From Gambelia wislizenii (taxonomy: Eukaryota; Chordata; Lepidosauria; Squamata; Crotaphytidae), in contig JAUMIR010000015.1 in NCBI GenBank assembly GCA_030847615.1, positions 3,365,501 to 3,429,500 on the forward strand: a stretch of 64,000 nucleotides of DNA. Direction: 5' to 3'. Below are positions 29,720-38,837 of the stretch, in pieces. How positions within the stretch are numbered: position 1 is the first letter of the stretch; the number at the start of each line of letters is the position of its first letter. A program made the position numbers and the translations under genes. Below the pieces are notes generated by a model. The model was given only the letters and a program-made list of their open reading frames with translations. It was not told the DNA's origin and searched no databases.

Positions 29720-30214
29720 GGGTGCATCCATACTGCACAGTTTGAAACAGGATTATTTCCTATGGCTCCTTCCGATGGAATCCTGGGATTTGTAGTTTGG
29801 TGATGCACTAGCACTAACAATGGTCCGCCCTGGCCTCACATCGGGAGGCATGGAGACGCACTATCCACAATGCTGCAGCCTTATTTGAGAACTCACGCCG
29901 AGCAAGTCTTGAAGAGAAACGACAACGCAGAAAGAATCACAACACAAAAACATCACCCAAGGAGACCTTCTGCTGTGCCTTCTGCAACCGGACTTGTTTA
30001 TTTTGGATTGGCCTTTTCAGTCATCAGCGCGCTTGCAGAAAGTGCGGGATGAGTCCTTCCTGAATCTTTGTTTGCGAAGAAAAGCCAGAGAGAGAGCACT
30101 CTTTGGCATAGAAGGCTAAATACCTTGGAAAATGACTCATCTCAAAATTCAATAGGAAGGAGCCATGGCAAATAATCTAGATTCAAAGTGGAGCATTTGT
30201 GTAGTGTGGATCAG
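29720..30214 (+). mobile_element. Family D2 MITE split by a LINE insertion
   Basis: The left arm (29720-29815) ends in tgatgcactagcact; the right arm (30095-30214) restarts agcactctttggcatagaag. The AGCACT is duplicated at the two junctions, marking the target site of the LINE between them. Confidence 0.75.
29816..30094 (+). pseudogene. LINE polymerase C-terminal tail with zinc-finger motif
   Basis: The plus-strand frame reads QWSALASHREAWRRTIHNAA, then ALFENSRRASLEEKRQRRKN and a C-terminal CAFCNRTC...GLFSHQRACRKC, a C-x2-C-x12-H-x3-C zinc-finger-like motif, followed by MSPS and a stop. This is the last ~80 codons of a non-LTR retrotransposon. The clade is unresolved. Its DNA 3' end is gcgaagaaaagccagagag. 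Confidence 0.65.
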
Positions 30215-30429
30215 GCCTTATTTTCAATGCTGAAACCACCACTACACCATGTTGGCTCTCACCTGCAGGGGGTTGTTTTTTGGGTGTTGTGTGCTTTATA
30301 CAGTACTGCACTCCCTGAAATCTCAAGTTCATAGCTTGGGTGTACTCCTGGACTAAGCCTGGATGCTTAGGTTTCAACGGTGTCCAGAAGGGCATTTGCA
30401 CAGTTAAGACAAGTAGATAAGATGAGACC

Positions 30430-30872
30430 AGCCATCTGAAACGTTATCACGTTATTGCGTGATAACTGCCGGGTGGTAAATTTAAAAAATAAAACTCCCC
30501 CAAACATAAAATCAGTTCACCAAGGACAAAAGCACACTTTAAATCACACAATCAAAATAGGGAGGGTAAAATAAAGGGTGCCGCTTACCTGGATGTCCAG
30601 ATCGTACCAGAAAGTGCTCAGAACAGACCTCCCCTCCGCGGCTGTCATTTTGGAACAGGAACGGGGCTCCTGTTCGCACACCCATGATTGCGTGATAGTG
30701 ACGGAACGGGAGGTCTATTCACGATGAAAATTCGTGATTACATTGTTCCAGAACAGTCACAGGAGCAGGATGGATGCAGGACAGAACGGGGTCAACGTCA
30801 TCCGAAAGGGAAAACCTTTCCTGACCCTGTTCTGTTCCTGCCACGGGATATATAGCCCGTGTGAAAATCTCC
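30430..30872. mobile_element. Harbinger-like element, GGAGATTTTCACAC family
   Basis: The right end reads agcccgtgtgaaaatctcc. The interior (cgcttacctggatgtccaga, aagtgctcagaacagacctc, ccgcggctgtcatttt) matches the element at 36165-37265. The left end is not clear. Confidence 0.6.
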
Positions 30873-30879
30873 AGTGTCG

Positions 30880-30982
30880 CATGCTTCAATTACATCCCGT
30901 TTGGATTATTGTAATGCACTCTTATGTGGGGCTCCCTTTGGAAACTGCAACAAATCAAAAATACTGCAGGCAGGCAGCTGAC
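30880..30982 (+). pseudogene. L2-like LINE polymerase fragment
   Basis: The DNA gattattgtaatgcactctt, atgtggggctccctttgg and tactgcaggcaggcagctg corresponds to the LDYCNALYVGLP-type segment of L2 LINEs. It is interrupted by the L1 insertion that follows. Similar LINE coding sequence resumes near 33125. Confidence 0.6.
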
Positions 30983-30997
30983 GAAACTTAGGACTTT

Positions 30998-31702
30998 AAA
31001 AAAATATATTTTTATTATTATTACTAACATATATACATACAACATCCATTATCAATCACTCATAAGTAAAATAAACCACATTACCATATATAACAGAGCA
31101 CTTATTTACAAGGTATATAATATTTTCCCCCCTCTCCCAAATTCCCTCCCTCCCTTATTTACACAAATATTTTTTCTCCATCTTGTTTATACGTAGGTTC
31201 TTCTCATGAATCCAGGTTTCACCTTTTTACTTAACACTAATATCCTTCATTGTCTTAATGTAACAGAAAGATCCATTTCTTCTACATTTTATTCTTTCTT
31301 CTTTAAGTTCTTCTCAATCGCCATGCAGCATAATTCACATGAATAATCTAAATAATTTTTAGAATTTAAATCCAAAAGTCATATTTTCTCCAAAATTAAT
31401 AGATACATATTTCCATAATGTTTTCCATTCTTTTATAATTTTTTGCTTGATTTACCTTGCAATTTGTGTGTAAGTTTATCCATCTCTGCTAATTCTATTA
31501 TTTTCTCCAACCATTCATTGTTTTTAGGCACTTCATCAGATTTCCAATATTTTGCGAGAAGTATTCTTGCTGCAGTTATCATGTGCCAATATACTCTCTC
31601 TAGCTCTTTTCCTACATTCCCTGCAAAAGGAGAAATTCCTAGAAGAAAAAAATCTGGTTTTAACTCTATCTTTAATAATCTGTTTTGAATGCTGGAATGC
31701 AG
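30998..31702 (-). mobile_element. L1 3' fragment with 15-bp target duplication
   Basis: Identical gaaacttaggacttt lies at 30983-30997 and 31703-31717. The insert starts with an A/T-rich tail and, on the minus strand at about 31440-31590, encodes ITAARILLAKYWKSDEVPKN and NEWLEKII, the extreme C terminus of an L1-type ORF2. The rest is 3' untranslated sequence. Confidence 0.75.
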
Positions 31703-31717
31703 GAAACTTAGGACTTT

Positions 31718-32505
31718 TTTAAATTTAGTTTTTATTAAGTATTTCCAGAGATAAACTATTCATATTGTTATGTAGATTCATCAGATTTCCATAAGTAGAT
31801 TATATAAAATATTATGTGCAAAAATCATACAGCATCTAAGAGTACATTGTTCACCTTAACCAGTCTGTATACTTTTAAACTCTAAATTCCAAAATTAAAG
31901 AACATGCTATTTTGAACTTCCTTTACATGGTTTTTGAGTTAATTCGTTGCTTATCATTACGTTTAAGGTAGCTCCCCTTCTTTCTACTTAACAGCTTACG
32001 CTCATTTCCCCACTATTAACGTCTCATCCAGATTCCATATAACTCCATAATTTTAACAATATATAAGAGTGCAGTATATAAAATTAAAGTAGAAAATGAT
32101 ATATGTTGCATTGCAATAAAAGATCAAATTATGTTTTCATATGATCTTTTATTGAAATGCAACATATATCATTTTCTACTTTAATTTTATATACCGCACT
32201 GTTTTAAGCATGTACGCTTGTTTTCCATTATATACTTATTTCCCTTATCTAGCTAGTGATGGTTTCTGAGATGTTCTTGTATAAAGCCCCAGACTTTTCC
32301 CAAAAGTCTAATACTAATTTCCAATCCTCCTTTATTTTTCCACTTGCTTTCTGCCTCATTCTATTGCTTAACTCATCCAACTCTATTAAATCCAGCAACC
32401 TCTCTCTCCATTCCTCAATCCTTGGTTGTTCTTTTAATTTCCATTTTCTTGCTATAGTCATCCTAGCTGACGTAATCATATATAATATAATCCTCCATAA
32501 TGTAG
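31718..32505 (-). mobile_element. Second L1 3' fragment with ORF2 C terminus
   Basis: The minus-strand frame at 32249-32479 reads MITSARMTIARKWKLKEQPR, IEEWRERLLDLIELDELSN and KEDWKLVLDFWEKSG, the C-terminal region of an L1 ORF2 protein. The 3' untranslated part contains a 58-bp inverted duplication (32069-32199). The polymerase domain is absent. Confidence 0.75.
32069..32199. repeat. 58-bp near-perfect inverted repeat within L1
   Basis: The arm at 32069-32126 (gtgcagtatataaaattaaa to aataaaagatca) is the reverse complement of 32142-32199 except for about two mismatches, with a 15-bp loop. Confidence 0.9.
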
Positions 32506-32507
32506 GA

Positions 32508-33045
32508 CTTTTTCAGACGGGCTGTTTATTCCGTGGGAGGCACGGAACAGTGTCGAGAAAAGTCTCCCTTTCAGATGACGTTGCCCCTTTTCCGTGCGTC
32601 TCCTGTCCTAATTCCGGTTTCTCCTGTGATATTCTAATGAAGGGGAAACATCAGACATTTTCAGACGGTGTTTACTACGGGATCAGGTCCCAGGAGAGGA
32701 ACGGCACTCTTGCGCAGCAGGGGGTCCTTTTCGGACGCCGCCATCCCTCTTCCAGGATCATTTGTGGCACATCCGTGAAGCTTTGGAAGCGGCCGTGCCA
32801 TATTTTAAGCACAGGCAAATTCCATGCTTAAAATATGGCACAGTTACTTCCAAAGCTTCACAGACGTGCCACGAATGATCCCAGAAGAGGGACACCGGGG
32901 TCTGAAAAGGACCCCCTGCCACGCAAGAGCGCCATTCCTTCCCTGAGACCTGATCCCACGGTAAGCACTGTCTGAAAATGTCCATCGTTATTAGACCACC
33001 CGTTCCGTTTTTGTCACGGAATCAGAGTGGTCTGAAAGGTGCCCT
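32508..33045. mobile_element. Outer Harbinger-like element hosting family E
   Basis: The left end aggactttttcagacgggct and right end ggtctgaaaggtgccct are loosely complementary. gaggcacggaacag and tttttgtcacggaatcagag echo the interior of the 36165 element. It is split by the 331-bp palindrome. Confidence 0.5.
32653..32983. mobile_element. Harbinger-like 331-bp palindromic MITE (family E), second copy
   Basis: It has the same length as 18720-19050. The ends agacattttcagacggtg and actgtctgaaaatgtcc are flanked by ATC on both sides (32650-32652, 32984-32986). The inner arms ccatattttaagcac and gcttaaaatatgg, and gaagctttggaagc and acttccaaagcttc, pair. Confidence 0.78.
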
Positions 33046-33440
33046 GTTCCTCTCCCGCAATGCTATTTTTACCATTTAGGCAAGCCCTCTGTCCATCATC
33101 TAGGTAAGCGTGTGTGGAATCGAGGCCTTAGCTTACTTTCCGCCTTACTCCTTCCCCTCCATGGGCTTGTGGAACTCCCTGCCACAACGAGGCGTTCAAA
33201 CCAGCTCCCTTGGAGGAGCTAGCGGCATTGCCTGCTCCAACAGACGCTCCATCCTTGCGTAAGAAGCCTGGGAGTCTTTACTCAAGAGGTCTTGAAGCAA
33301 TCTTGCCTCTTTTCCGGCTCCCTGTTGCCACTTTTCATTAATCTTTCAACAGCCAGATAAATTATGGAGCAAGCCTGTTTCAGGTTTATATAATCTCAAC
33401 CCCATCTCTCACCTTCTGTTCCCTGTTATTTACTTCCTTC
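33046..33440 (+). mobile_element. L2-like LINE remnant
   Basis: The words gggcttgtggaactccctgc and aggcgttcaaaccagctccc resemble the WNSLP-type C-terminal region of L2 polymerases. With 30880-30982 and the tail at 33840 it may be one element broken up by later insertions. Confidence 0.45.
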
Positions 33441-33574
33441 CTTCTCCTTGCCATTTGAAAGTGCTCAAGTTGTTGGAATCACATCTTTCCCAAACCTTAT
33501 GTGCCCCCTGGGTGTATGTGTCAGGCTACAACTCCCATCATCCCCAGCCAGCTCTGCTAATGGCAGATCTATTT

Positions 33575-33800
33575 GTGTGTGTGTTTATGTTTTCAAGTCT
33601 CTTGTCGATTTATGCCAACCCCATGAATTTCAGGGTTTTTTTCTACATGGTATTCCTTGGCAGTCCTTCTGGGCTTGGAAAAGGTTCTTCTTTTTGGACT
33701 GCCATTTCCAGAATCCCCCAGCCAGCTATGCTGGCTGGGGGATTCTGGGAGTGGCAGTCCAAAAAGGCACACACACACCCATGCTCTTGAAGTCCTAGTC
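33575..33800 (-). mobile_element. SINE tail with hairpin MITE (composite), copy 1
   Basis: A SINE tail (tcaagtctcttgtcgattta, accccatgaatttcaggg) is followed by ttggcagtccttctgggctt. A hairpin spans 33690-33766, with arms cttttt-ggactgccatttcc-agaatcccccagccagc and its complement. The same composite order recurs at 38090-38345. Confidence 0.65.
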
Positions 33801-33839
33801 TGCAACATTTGATCCTGAGGGCAGGAAACTGTTAAATTG

Positions 33840-33908
33840 ACCATTTGTAAGCCACTCTGATAGCCTTTGTGGCTGAAGAGCGGGATATAAATAAATAAAT
33901 AAATAAAA
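33840..33908 (+). mobile_element. L2-like 3' tail
   Basis: The tail reads ttgtaagccactctgatagc, ctgaagagcgggatataaat and an (AAAT)n end. Confidence 0.65.
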
Positions 33909-33929
33909 AATTGGGGGGGACAGGACTGA

Positions 33930-34150
33930 GGTCAGATCTTATGTGCCTTCAAATCACCTGTTGACTTATAAATTTCATGGGGTTTTCTTAGGCAAGGAAT
34001 CCTCAGAGGTGGTTTTGCCAAGTCCTTCTTATGAAATGTAGCCCGCAGCACTGTAGTGGTTTTTTTGGTGGTCTCCCATCCAAATATTAACCAGGGGTAA
34101 CCCTGCTTAGCTTCCAAGATTAGAATGGGATCTCGTGCCATTAGGGCATT
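33930..34150 (-). mobile_element. 5S rRNA-derived SINE
   Basis: On the plus strand, 34067-34148 (ggtggtctcccatccaaata, ttaaccagg, accctgcttagcttccaaga, gggatctcgtgcc) is clearly the complement of 5S rRNA, including its internal promoter region. The rest (ttttcttaggcaaggaatcc, tcagaggtggttttgcca, atgtgccttcaaatcacctg) is the SINE body and tail. It is not a functional 5S gene because of substitutions and the attached body. Confidence 0.75.
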
Positions 34151-34205
34151 TTTATGCCTGCTTATTTCATGGGCCAAATATGGGCCAGCAGTGAGAATCC
34201 TAAAC

Positions 34206-34466
34206 CAGTGGTTCTTAACCTGTGGTCTGGGGACACCCCCGGAGGGGCTGCGATGTCCTTTCGGGGGGTACACAAAGGCTTGAAGGCTGCTCAGTCCACC
34301 TCCTCTCTGCAGTGGAGTGGCGACATGACAGGAGCCAAAGCAAAGGCTGGCTGGCTTGGCCTGCACATTGCCATTCAATCCGCTCCAGCCACAAACTTGC
34401 AAGAAAACGCAGGAGAAAAGTCTCCCCTCCCCCTCCAGTGCCTCTGAGGGAAGGTTAATGGATCTT

Positions 34467-34501
<35 letters not shown>

Positions 34502-35181
34502 GGTGTCGTTGTTGTTAATAGGAGCATAGTGCCCAGATCAAGGAAAGTAATAGTGCCACTTTATTCTGCTTTGGTTAGACCTCACCTGGAGTACTGTGTC
34601 CAGTTCTGGGCACCACAATTCAGGAAGGATATTGACAAGCTGGAATGTGTCCAGAGGAGGGTAACCAAAATGGTGGGAGGTCTGGAAGCCAAGATGCCCT
34701 ATGAGGAGCGGCTTAGGGAGCTGGATATGTTTAGTCTGGAGAAGAGAAGGTGGTTGAGAGGGGACATGAGAGCCATGTTTAAATATTGGAAGGGATGTCA
34801 TACTGAGGATGGAGCCAGCTTGTTTTCTGCTGCTCCAGAGACTAGGACACAGAGCAATGGGTTCAAACTCCAGGAAAAGAGATTCCACCTAAACATTAGG
34901 AAGAACTTCCTGACAGTAAGAGCTGTTTAGAAGTAGAATACACTGCCTGGGAGTGTGGTAGAGTCTCCTTCTTTGGAAATTTTTAAACAGAGGCTGGATG
35001 GCCATCTGTCAGGAATGATTTGATTGGGTATTCCTGCATGGCAGAATGGGGCTGGACTAGATGGCCCTTGGGATCTCTTCCAACTCTATGATTCTATGAT
35101 CTTGAGTTAAGTCTTGGGGGTTCACGGCAATAAAGGATATTTAAAGGGGGTCCCTGGAAAAGAAAAGTTTAAGAGCCACTG
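34206..35181 (+). mobile_element. hAT element with 8-bp target duplication, split by CR1
   Basis: The ends cagtggttcttaacctgtgg and gtttaagagccactg are imperfect inverted repeats. Identical tcctaaac lies at 34198-34205 and 35182-35189. The ends resemble SPIN/Charlie-like hAT elements. Inside are an (ATT)n run (34470-34502) and a CR1 copy. No transposase is seen. Confidence 0.8.
34512..35099 (+). mobile_element. CR1 LINE nested in hAT element
   Basis: The plus-strand frame at 34529-34930 carries [20 protein letters not shown] and [20 protein letters not shown] segments and stops at a TAG before the C terminus. The 3' end is the usual ctatgattctatgat. Confidence 0.9.
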
Positions 35182-35273
35182 TCCTAAACCATTAATGTGG
35201 CCCATTGAAGCGTCTGCTTAATTGCACTCCATGTGCCACCAGGGGGCATGATCCTGTTCTGAAATTAAGTGTG

Positions 35274-35278
<5 letters not shown>

Positions 35279-35310
<32 letters not shown>
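35279..35310 (+). repeat. (AC)n microsatellite
   Basis: A run of about 15 CA dinucleotides is directly visible. Confidence 0.95.
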
Positions 35311-35311
<1 letters not shown>

Positions 35312-35689
35312 CTTTTTTTTAGCAACAGAAGAAACTCTTTTTAAAAACAGGAAATGACCTTCGAATCATTTCCTCTTTCCTGGGGAGGGGCTGGTGGGGC
35401 CCCAGGGGGGTCCATGCAGAAAAAAACCTCCAAGACTCTCCAGCCCTGAGCCAAATGAGCAACATGATTACAGCCTCAGTTTCCTTTTATAATTGGCTTA
35501 TTTGTTTCAAAGATGCAAATCATGCGTCCCTCCAGATGTTGCTGCATCACAAACTCCAGCAGCCCCTAGACAGAATCATTAAGGACGACGCATGCTGGGA
35601 GCTGCAATCCAACAACATCTCGAGAGTCACACAATTCCCGTCCCAAATGATTGACTTATTTGCCTTGACATGTTTTAGCTCAGTGGTGT
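35311..35689. other. No gene seen; F-like scrap
   Basis: The stretch ctccagatgttgctgcatca with ctgggagctgcaatccaaca, near 35530-35620, is an eroded F-type element. Nothing else is recognised. Confidence 0.4.
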
Positions 35690-35825
35690 CCAACTTTTAG
35701 CCCTGCAGGTGTTTTGGACTCCCAGCTCCCAGAAGCCTGAGCCAACTGGTCCAATGGTCAGGAATTCTGGGATCTGTAGTCCAAAACACCTGGAGAGCCA
35801 CAGGTTGGAAAGCACTGTTTTAGCT
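35690..35825. mobile_element. Family F palindromic MITE
   Basis: The end ggtgtccaacttttagccc pairs with ccacaggttggaaagcac, and ctgcaggtgttttggactcc with agtccaaaacacctggagag. Confidence 0.75.
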
Positions 35826-36164
35826 AAAGAGCTAAATCTAAATTCAGTCACTAGCATGAACTAGAGTAAACTCATGGAATCAAGCTGGAACGTGTCCAGA
35901 GGAGGGTGACCAGAATGGTGGGAGGTCTGGAAGCCATGATGCCCCATGAGGAGTGGATGAGGGAGCCGGGCATGTTTAGTCTGGAAAAGAGAAGGTTGAG
36001 AGGGGACATGAGAGCCATGTTTAAATATTTGAAGGGATATCATACTGAGGATGGAGCAAGCTTGTTTTCTGCTACTCCAGAGACTAGGACACGGAGCAAT
36101 GGGTTCAAACTACAGGAAACGAGATTCCACCTAAACATTATTAGGAAAAACTTCCTGACAGTAA

Positions 36165-37265
36165 GGAGATGTTCACATCGGGGTTAAAAGCCCCATTTCT
36201 GTCCCGCAAGCCCCTCTCCCGTTCCTGCAACGGAATGGAGGTAAATGTTTGCTCCATTCCGTTGCAGGAACCCTCACTAACCCTCACTCCTTGCCAGCCA
36301 GCTATAATTGCAGGTGTCCTAAGGCTGCCTTTACAACCAGCTGGCTGAAATCCCGGCTGTTCTTGCGAGAGAATGGCCGCGCAGCACCCGCAAACATCAA
36401 AACACAAAACCAAGCCCCAAAACACAGAGAAAAAAAATACAAGTAACCTAGGGAGGGGGAGGGAAGGGTGCCACTTACCTGGATGTCTCGATCGTGCCCG
36501 GAAGTGCTCAGCACAGACCTCCCTGCCGCGCAGGACTGGTTTACGGAATTTTGGGGGCCCCTGAAATGCTTTATTTTGGGGGGCCCATATGTTTATCTCA
36601 GCTCAATGTCACCTAACTCAACCTAAGCTATTCACAGTACAGGATATTCAAATTATTACTAATAATGTTTTTGCAGGAGGAGGGTTACTATGGGGGCCCC
36701 TGAAATGCTTTATTTTGGGGGGCCCATATGTTTATCTCAGCTCAATGTCACCTAACTCAACCTAAGCTATTAATGGTACAGGATATTCAGATTATTACTA
36801 ATAATGTTTTTGCAGGAGGAGGGTTACTATGGGGCCCCCTGCAATGCTTTATTTTGAGAGGCCCATATGTTTATCAATGTAACCTAACGCAACCTAAGCT
36901 ATTCACAGTACAGGATATTCAGATTATTACTAATATGTTTTTGCAGGAGGAGGGTTACTATGGGGCCCCCACAATGATAGGGCCCCCTGTGGATGCTGAT
37001 GCCGTGGGTGTCTTAAACTGACCCTGCTGCCGCGGCTGTCATTCCAGAACAAGAACGGGGCTCCTGTTTGCACACGCGTGATTCCGTTACCGAAATGGAA
37101 CGGGTGGTTAATAACGACTTCTCTCTGTGAATACAATATCACGGAATGAAAATGGAATAAACACACGGCAAGGACAGATAGGTGACGATAGCATGTGAAA
37201 GGAAAGATCTCTAGCGATCCTGTAATGTTATTATAATGTTTTATTTAACAGGTGTGAAAATCTCC
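36165..37265. mobile_element. Harbinger-like element in CR1, TAA target duplication
   Basis: The ends ggagatgttcacatcgg and caggtgtgaaaatctcc are inverted repeats. TAA occurs at 36162-36164 and 37266-37268, as in PIF/Harbinger elements. The internal inverted pair attccgttgcaggaa and ttcctgcaacggaat lies near 36230-36270. A family G hAT element is inserted in it. Confidence 0.82.
36531..37026 (+). mobile_element. Family G hAT MITE with internal triplication
   Basis: It starts caggactggtttacgg and ends tcttaaactgaccctg. It is flanked by identical ctgccgcg at 36523-36530 and 37027-37034. The 139-bp inner segment (ctgaaatgctttattttg to gggttactatggggg) occurs three times, starting at about 36561, 36700 and 36839, so the element is 496 rather than 222 bp. 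Confidence 0.88.
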
Positions 37266-37453
37266 TAAGAGCTGTTTGGAAGTGGAATGCCCTACCTGGG
37301 AGTGTGGTGGAGTCTCCTCCTTTGGAGGTTTTTAAATAGAGGCTGGATGGCCATCTGTTGGGAATGATTTGATTGTGTATTTCTGCATGGCAGAATGGGG
37401 TTGGACTGGATGGCCCTTGGAGGTCCCTTCCAACTTTATGATTCTATGATTCT

Positions 37454-38089
37454 TGTGTCTGAGGCACCAATGCCTTGGTGTGGCCAGTTGTTGCAATGCT
37501 CCACATGCCCACAATGGGCGCTGGTTCCTCGCTTCTCCAAAGTCAAGAGAGGGTGGCGGAGTGGATTGAATAAATTCTGTACATGTGTGTGTGTGTGTGT
37601 AGTCTTCTGAGCATTTCCTTATTCTCACACTGAGCAGGGGCAGAGCAAGAGAGAGAACCACACCTCGTGAAAGACTCAGCCTGAGCTGAATCTCAAAAAA
37701 CGAAAAGGAAAGTTTCCTGTGCACAATTTTCATGCACAGAGGGGGGAAAAACTGGGGAGGGCAAAAAACCAAAGGAAAGAAGGAGGGGAAAAAATAATAA
37801 ATAAAGGACAAGACAAGAAACTGATTTCTTCATCAGCTCGCAGGAAATAAAGGTAAGGAAAGCAAACTTTTCCATTTGATCACTTTTGGGGGGAAAGTTT
37901 TGGAGGCCAGTTTCATGTGCGGTCCTGTCTCAAGGGAACTCGAGATCTTGGAGGGTCACAGGTCCAGGTTGTGAATTGTGTGTGCAAACTTCTCGTCTCT
38001 CTTTGAGGTTTCTTGGTGTATTCCTCCAGTACAATGGAAAAGGAAGAAAAATATTTTTTTCGCTCTGAAATTCAGCCATCCGGCATCTG
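37454..38089. other. No gene seen
   Basis: It contains a (GT)n run at 37584-37602. At 37849-37860 the plus strand reads ggaaataaag|gtaagg, a donor-like site, but no coding frame supports an exon. Confidence 0.35.
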
Positions 38090-38350
38090 TGTCTCTCTTT
38101 ATATGTGGCATGACTTCATGGTGACCCTATGGATTCCATAGGTTTTCTTAGGCCAGGAATCCTCAGAGGTGGTTTTGCCAGTTCTTTCCTCCTTTGATTC
38201 CTTGGCAGTCCTTCTGGGCTTGGGGAAGGTTCTTCTTTTTGGACTGTCACTCCCAGAATCCCCCAGCCAGCATAGCTGGCTGGGGGATTCTGGGAATGGC
38301 AGTCCAAAAAGGCACCTTTGCCCCATGCTCTGGAAGTTGTAGCCTGCTGC
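38090..38350 (-). mobile_element. SINE tail with hairpin MITE (composite), copy 2
   Basis: It has the SINE body (ttttcttaggccaggaatcc, tcagaggtggttttgcca), then ttggcagtccttctgggctt and a hairpin at 38235-38311 with arms of about 36 bp around catag. The order matches 33575-33800. Confidence 0.65.
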
Positions 38351-38354
38351 ATTT

Positions 38355-38590
38355 GGGAGAAAAGGTCTTGTGCCTTCAAGTTTCTTGTGTTGACTTTATG
38401 GGGACCCCACAATTTTCATCAGGTTTTCTTAGGCAAGGAATCCTCGGAGGTGGTTTTGCCAGTTGCTCCGAAATGCAGCCTACAGCTCCTGGGCTTCCTT
38501 GTTGGTCTCCCATCCAAGGACTAACCAGAGCTGACCCTGCTTAGCTTTCAAGATCAGACAGGATCCTGGTGCCTTTAGGGATCGCCGTCC
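38355..38590 (-). mobile_element. 5S rRNA-derived SINE, second copy
   Basis: The segment 38501-38590 (gttggtctcccatccaagga, ctaaccagagctgaccctgc, ttagctttcaagatcagaca) is the complement of 5S rRNA. The tail on the plus strand reads ttgtgccttcaagtttcttg and tgactttatggggacccc. Confidence 0.8.
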
Positions 38591-38608
38591 TTTATACATA
38601 TATTTATA

Positions 38609-38837
38609 CAGTTGTCCCTCCATATCCACAGATTTGGTATCCATGGATTTAAGTATTCATGGCTTGAAAATATTCCTAAAAAATTAATTATCCCAAAAGC
38701 AAATTTAGATTTTGCCATTTTATATAAGGGACACCATTTTGCTATGCCATTGCATATAATGGGACTTGAGTATTCACGGATTTTGGTATCCACGGGGATC
38801 CTGGAATCAAACCCCTGCAAATATGAAGGGACAACTA
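38609..38837 (-). mobile_element. Family A Tigger-like MITE
   Basis: The ends cagttgtccctccatatcc and tatgaagggacaact have TA outside. Confidence 0.85.

Larger units (their letters stand above)
35881..37453 (+). mobile_element. CR1 LINE hosting two nested transposons
   Basis: CR1 runs from caagctggaacgtgtccaga to the cctgacagtaa at 36164, then resumes at taagagctgtttggaagtgg (37266) and ends ttatgattctatgattct. The two halves join perfectly once the insertion and its 3-bp duplication are removed. Confidence 0.9.

Noticed and set aside
32256..32831. 191-codon plus-strand frame
   Set aside because: It is antisense to the L1 ORF2 C terminus and then runs into the palindromic MITE.
34067..34148. 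Functional 5S rRNA gene
   Set aside because: The 5S similarity is partial, carries substitutions and is fused to a SINE body; the second copy has the same structure.
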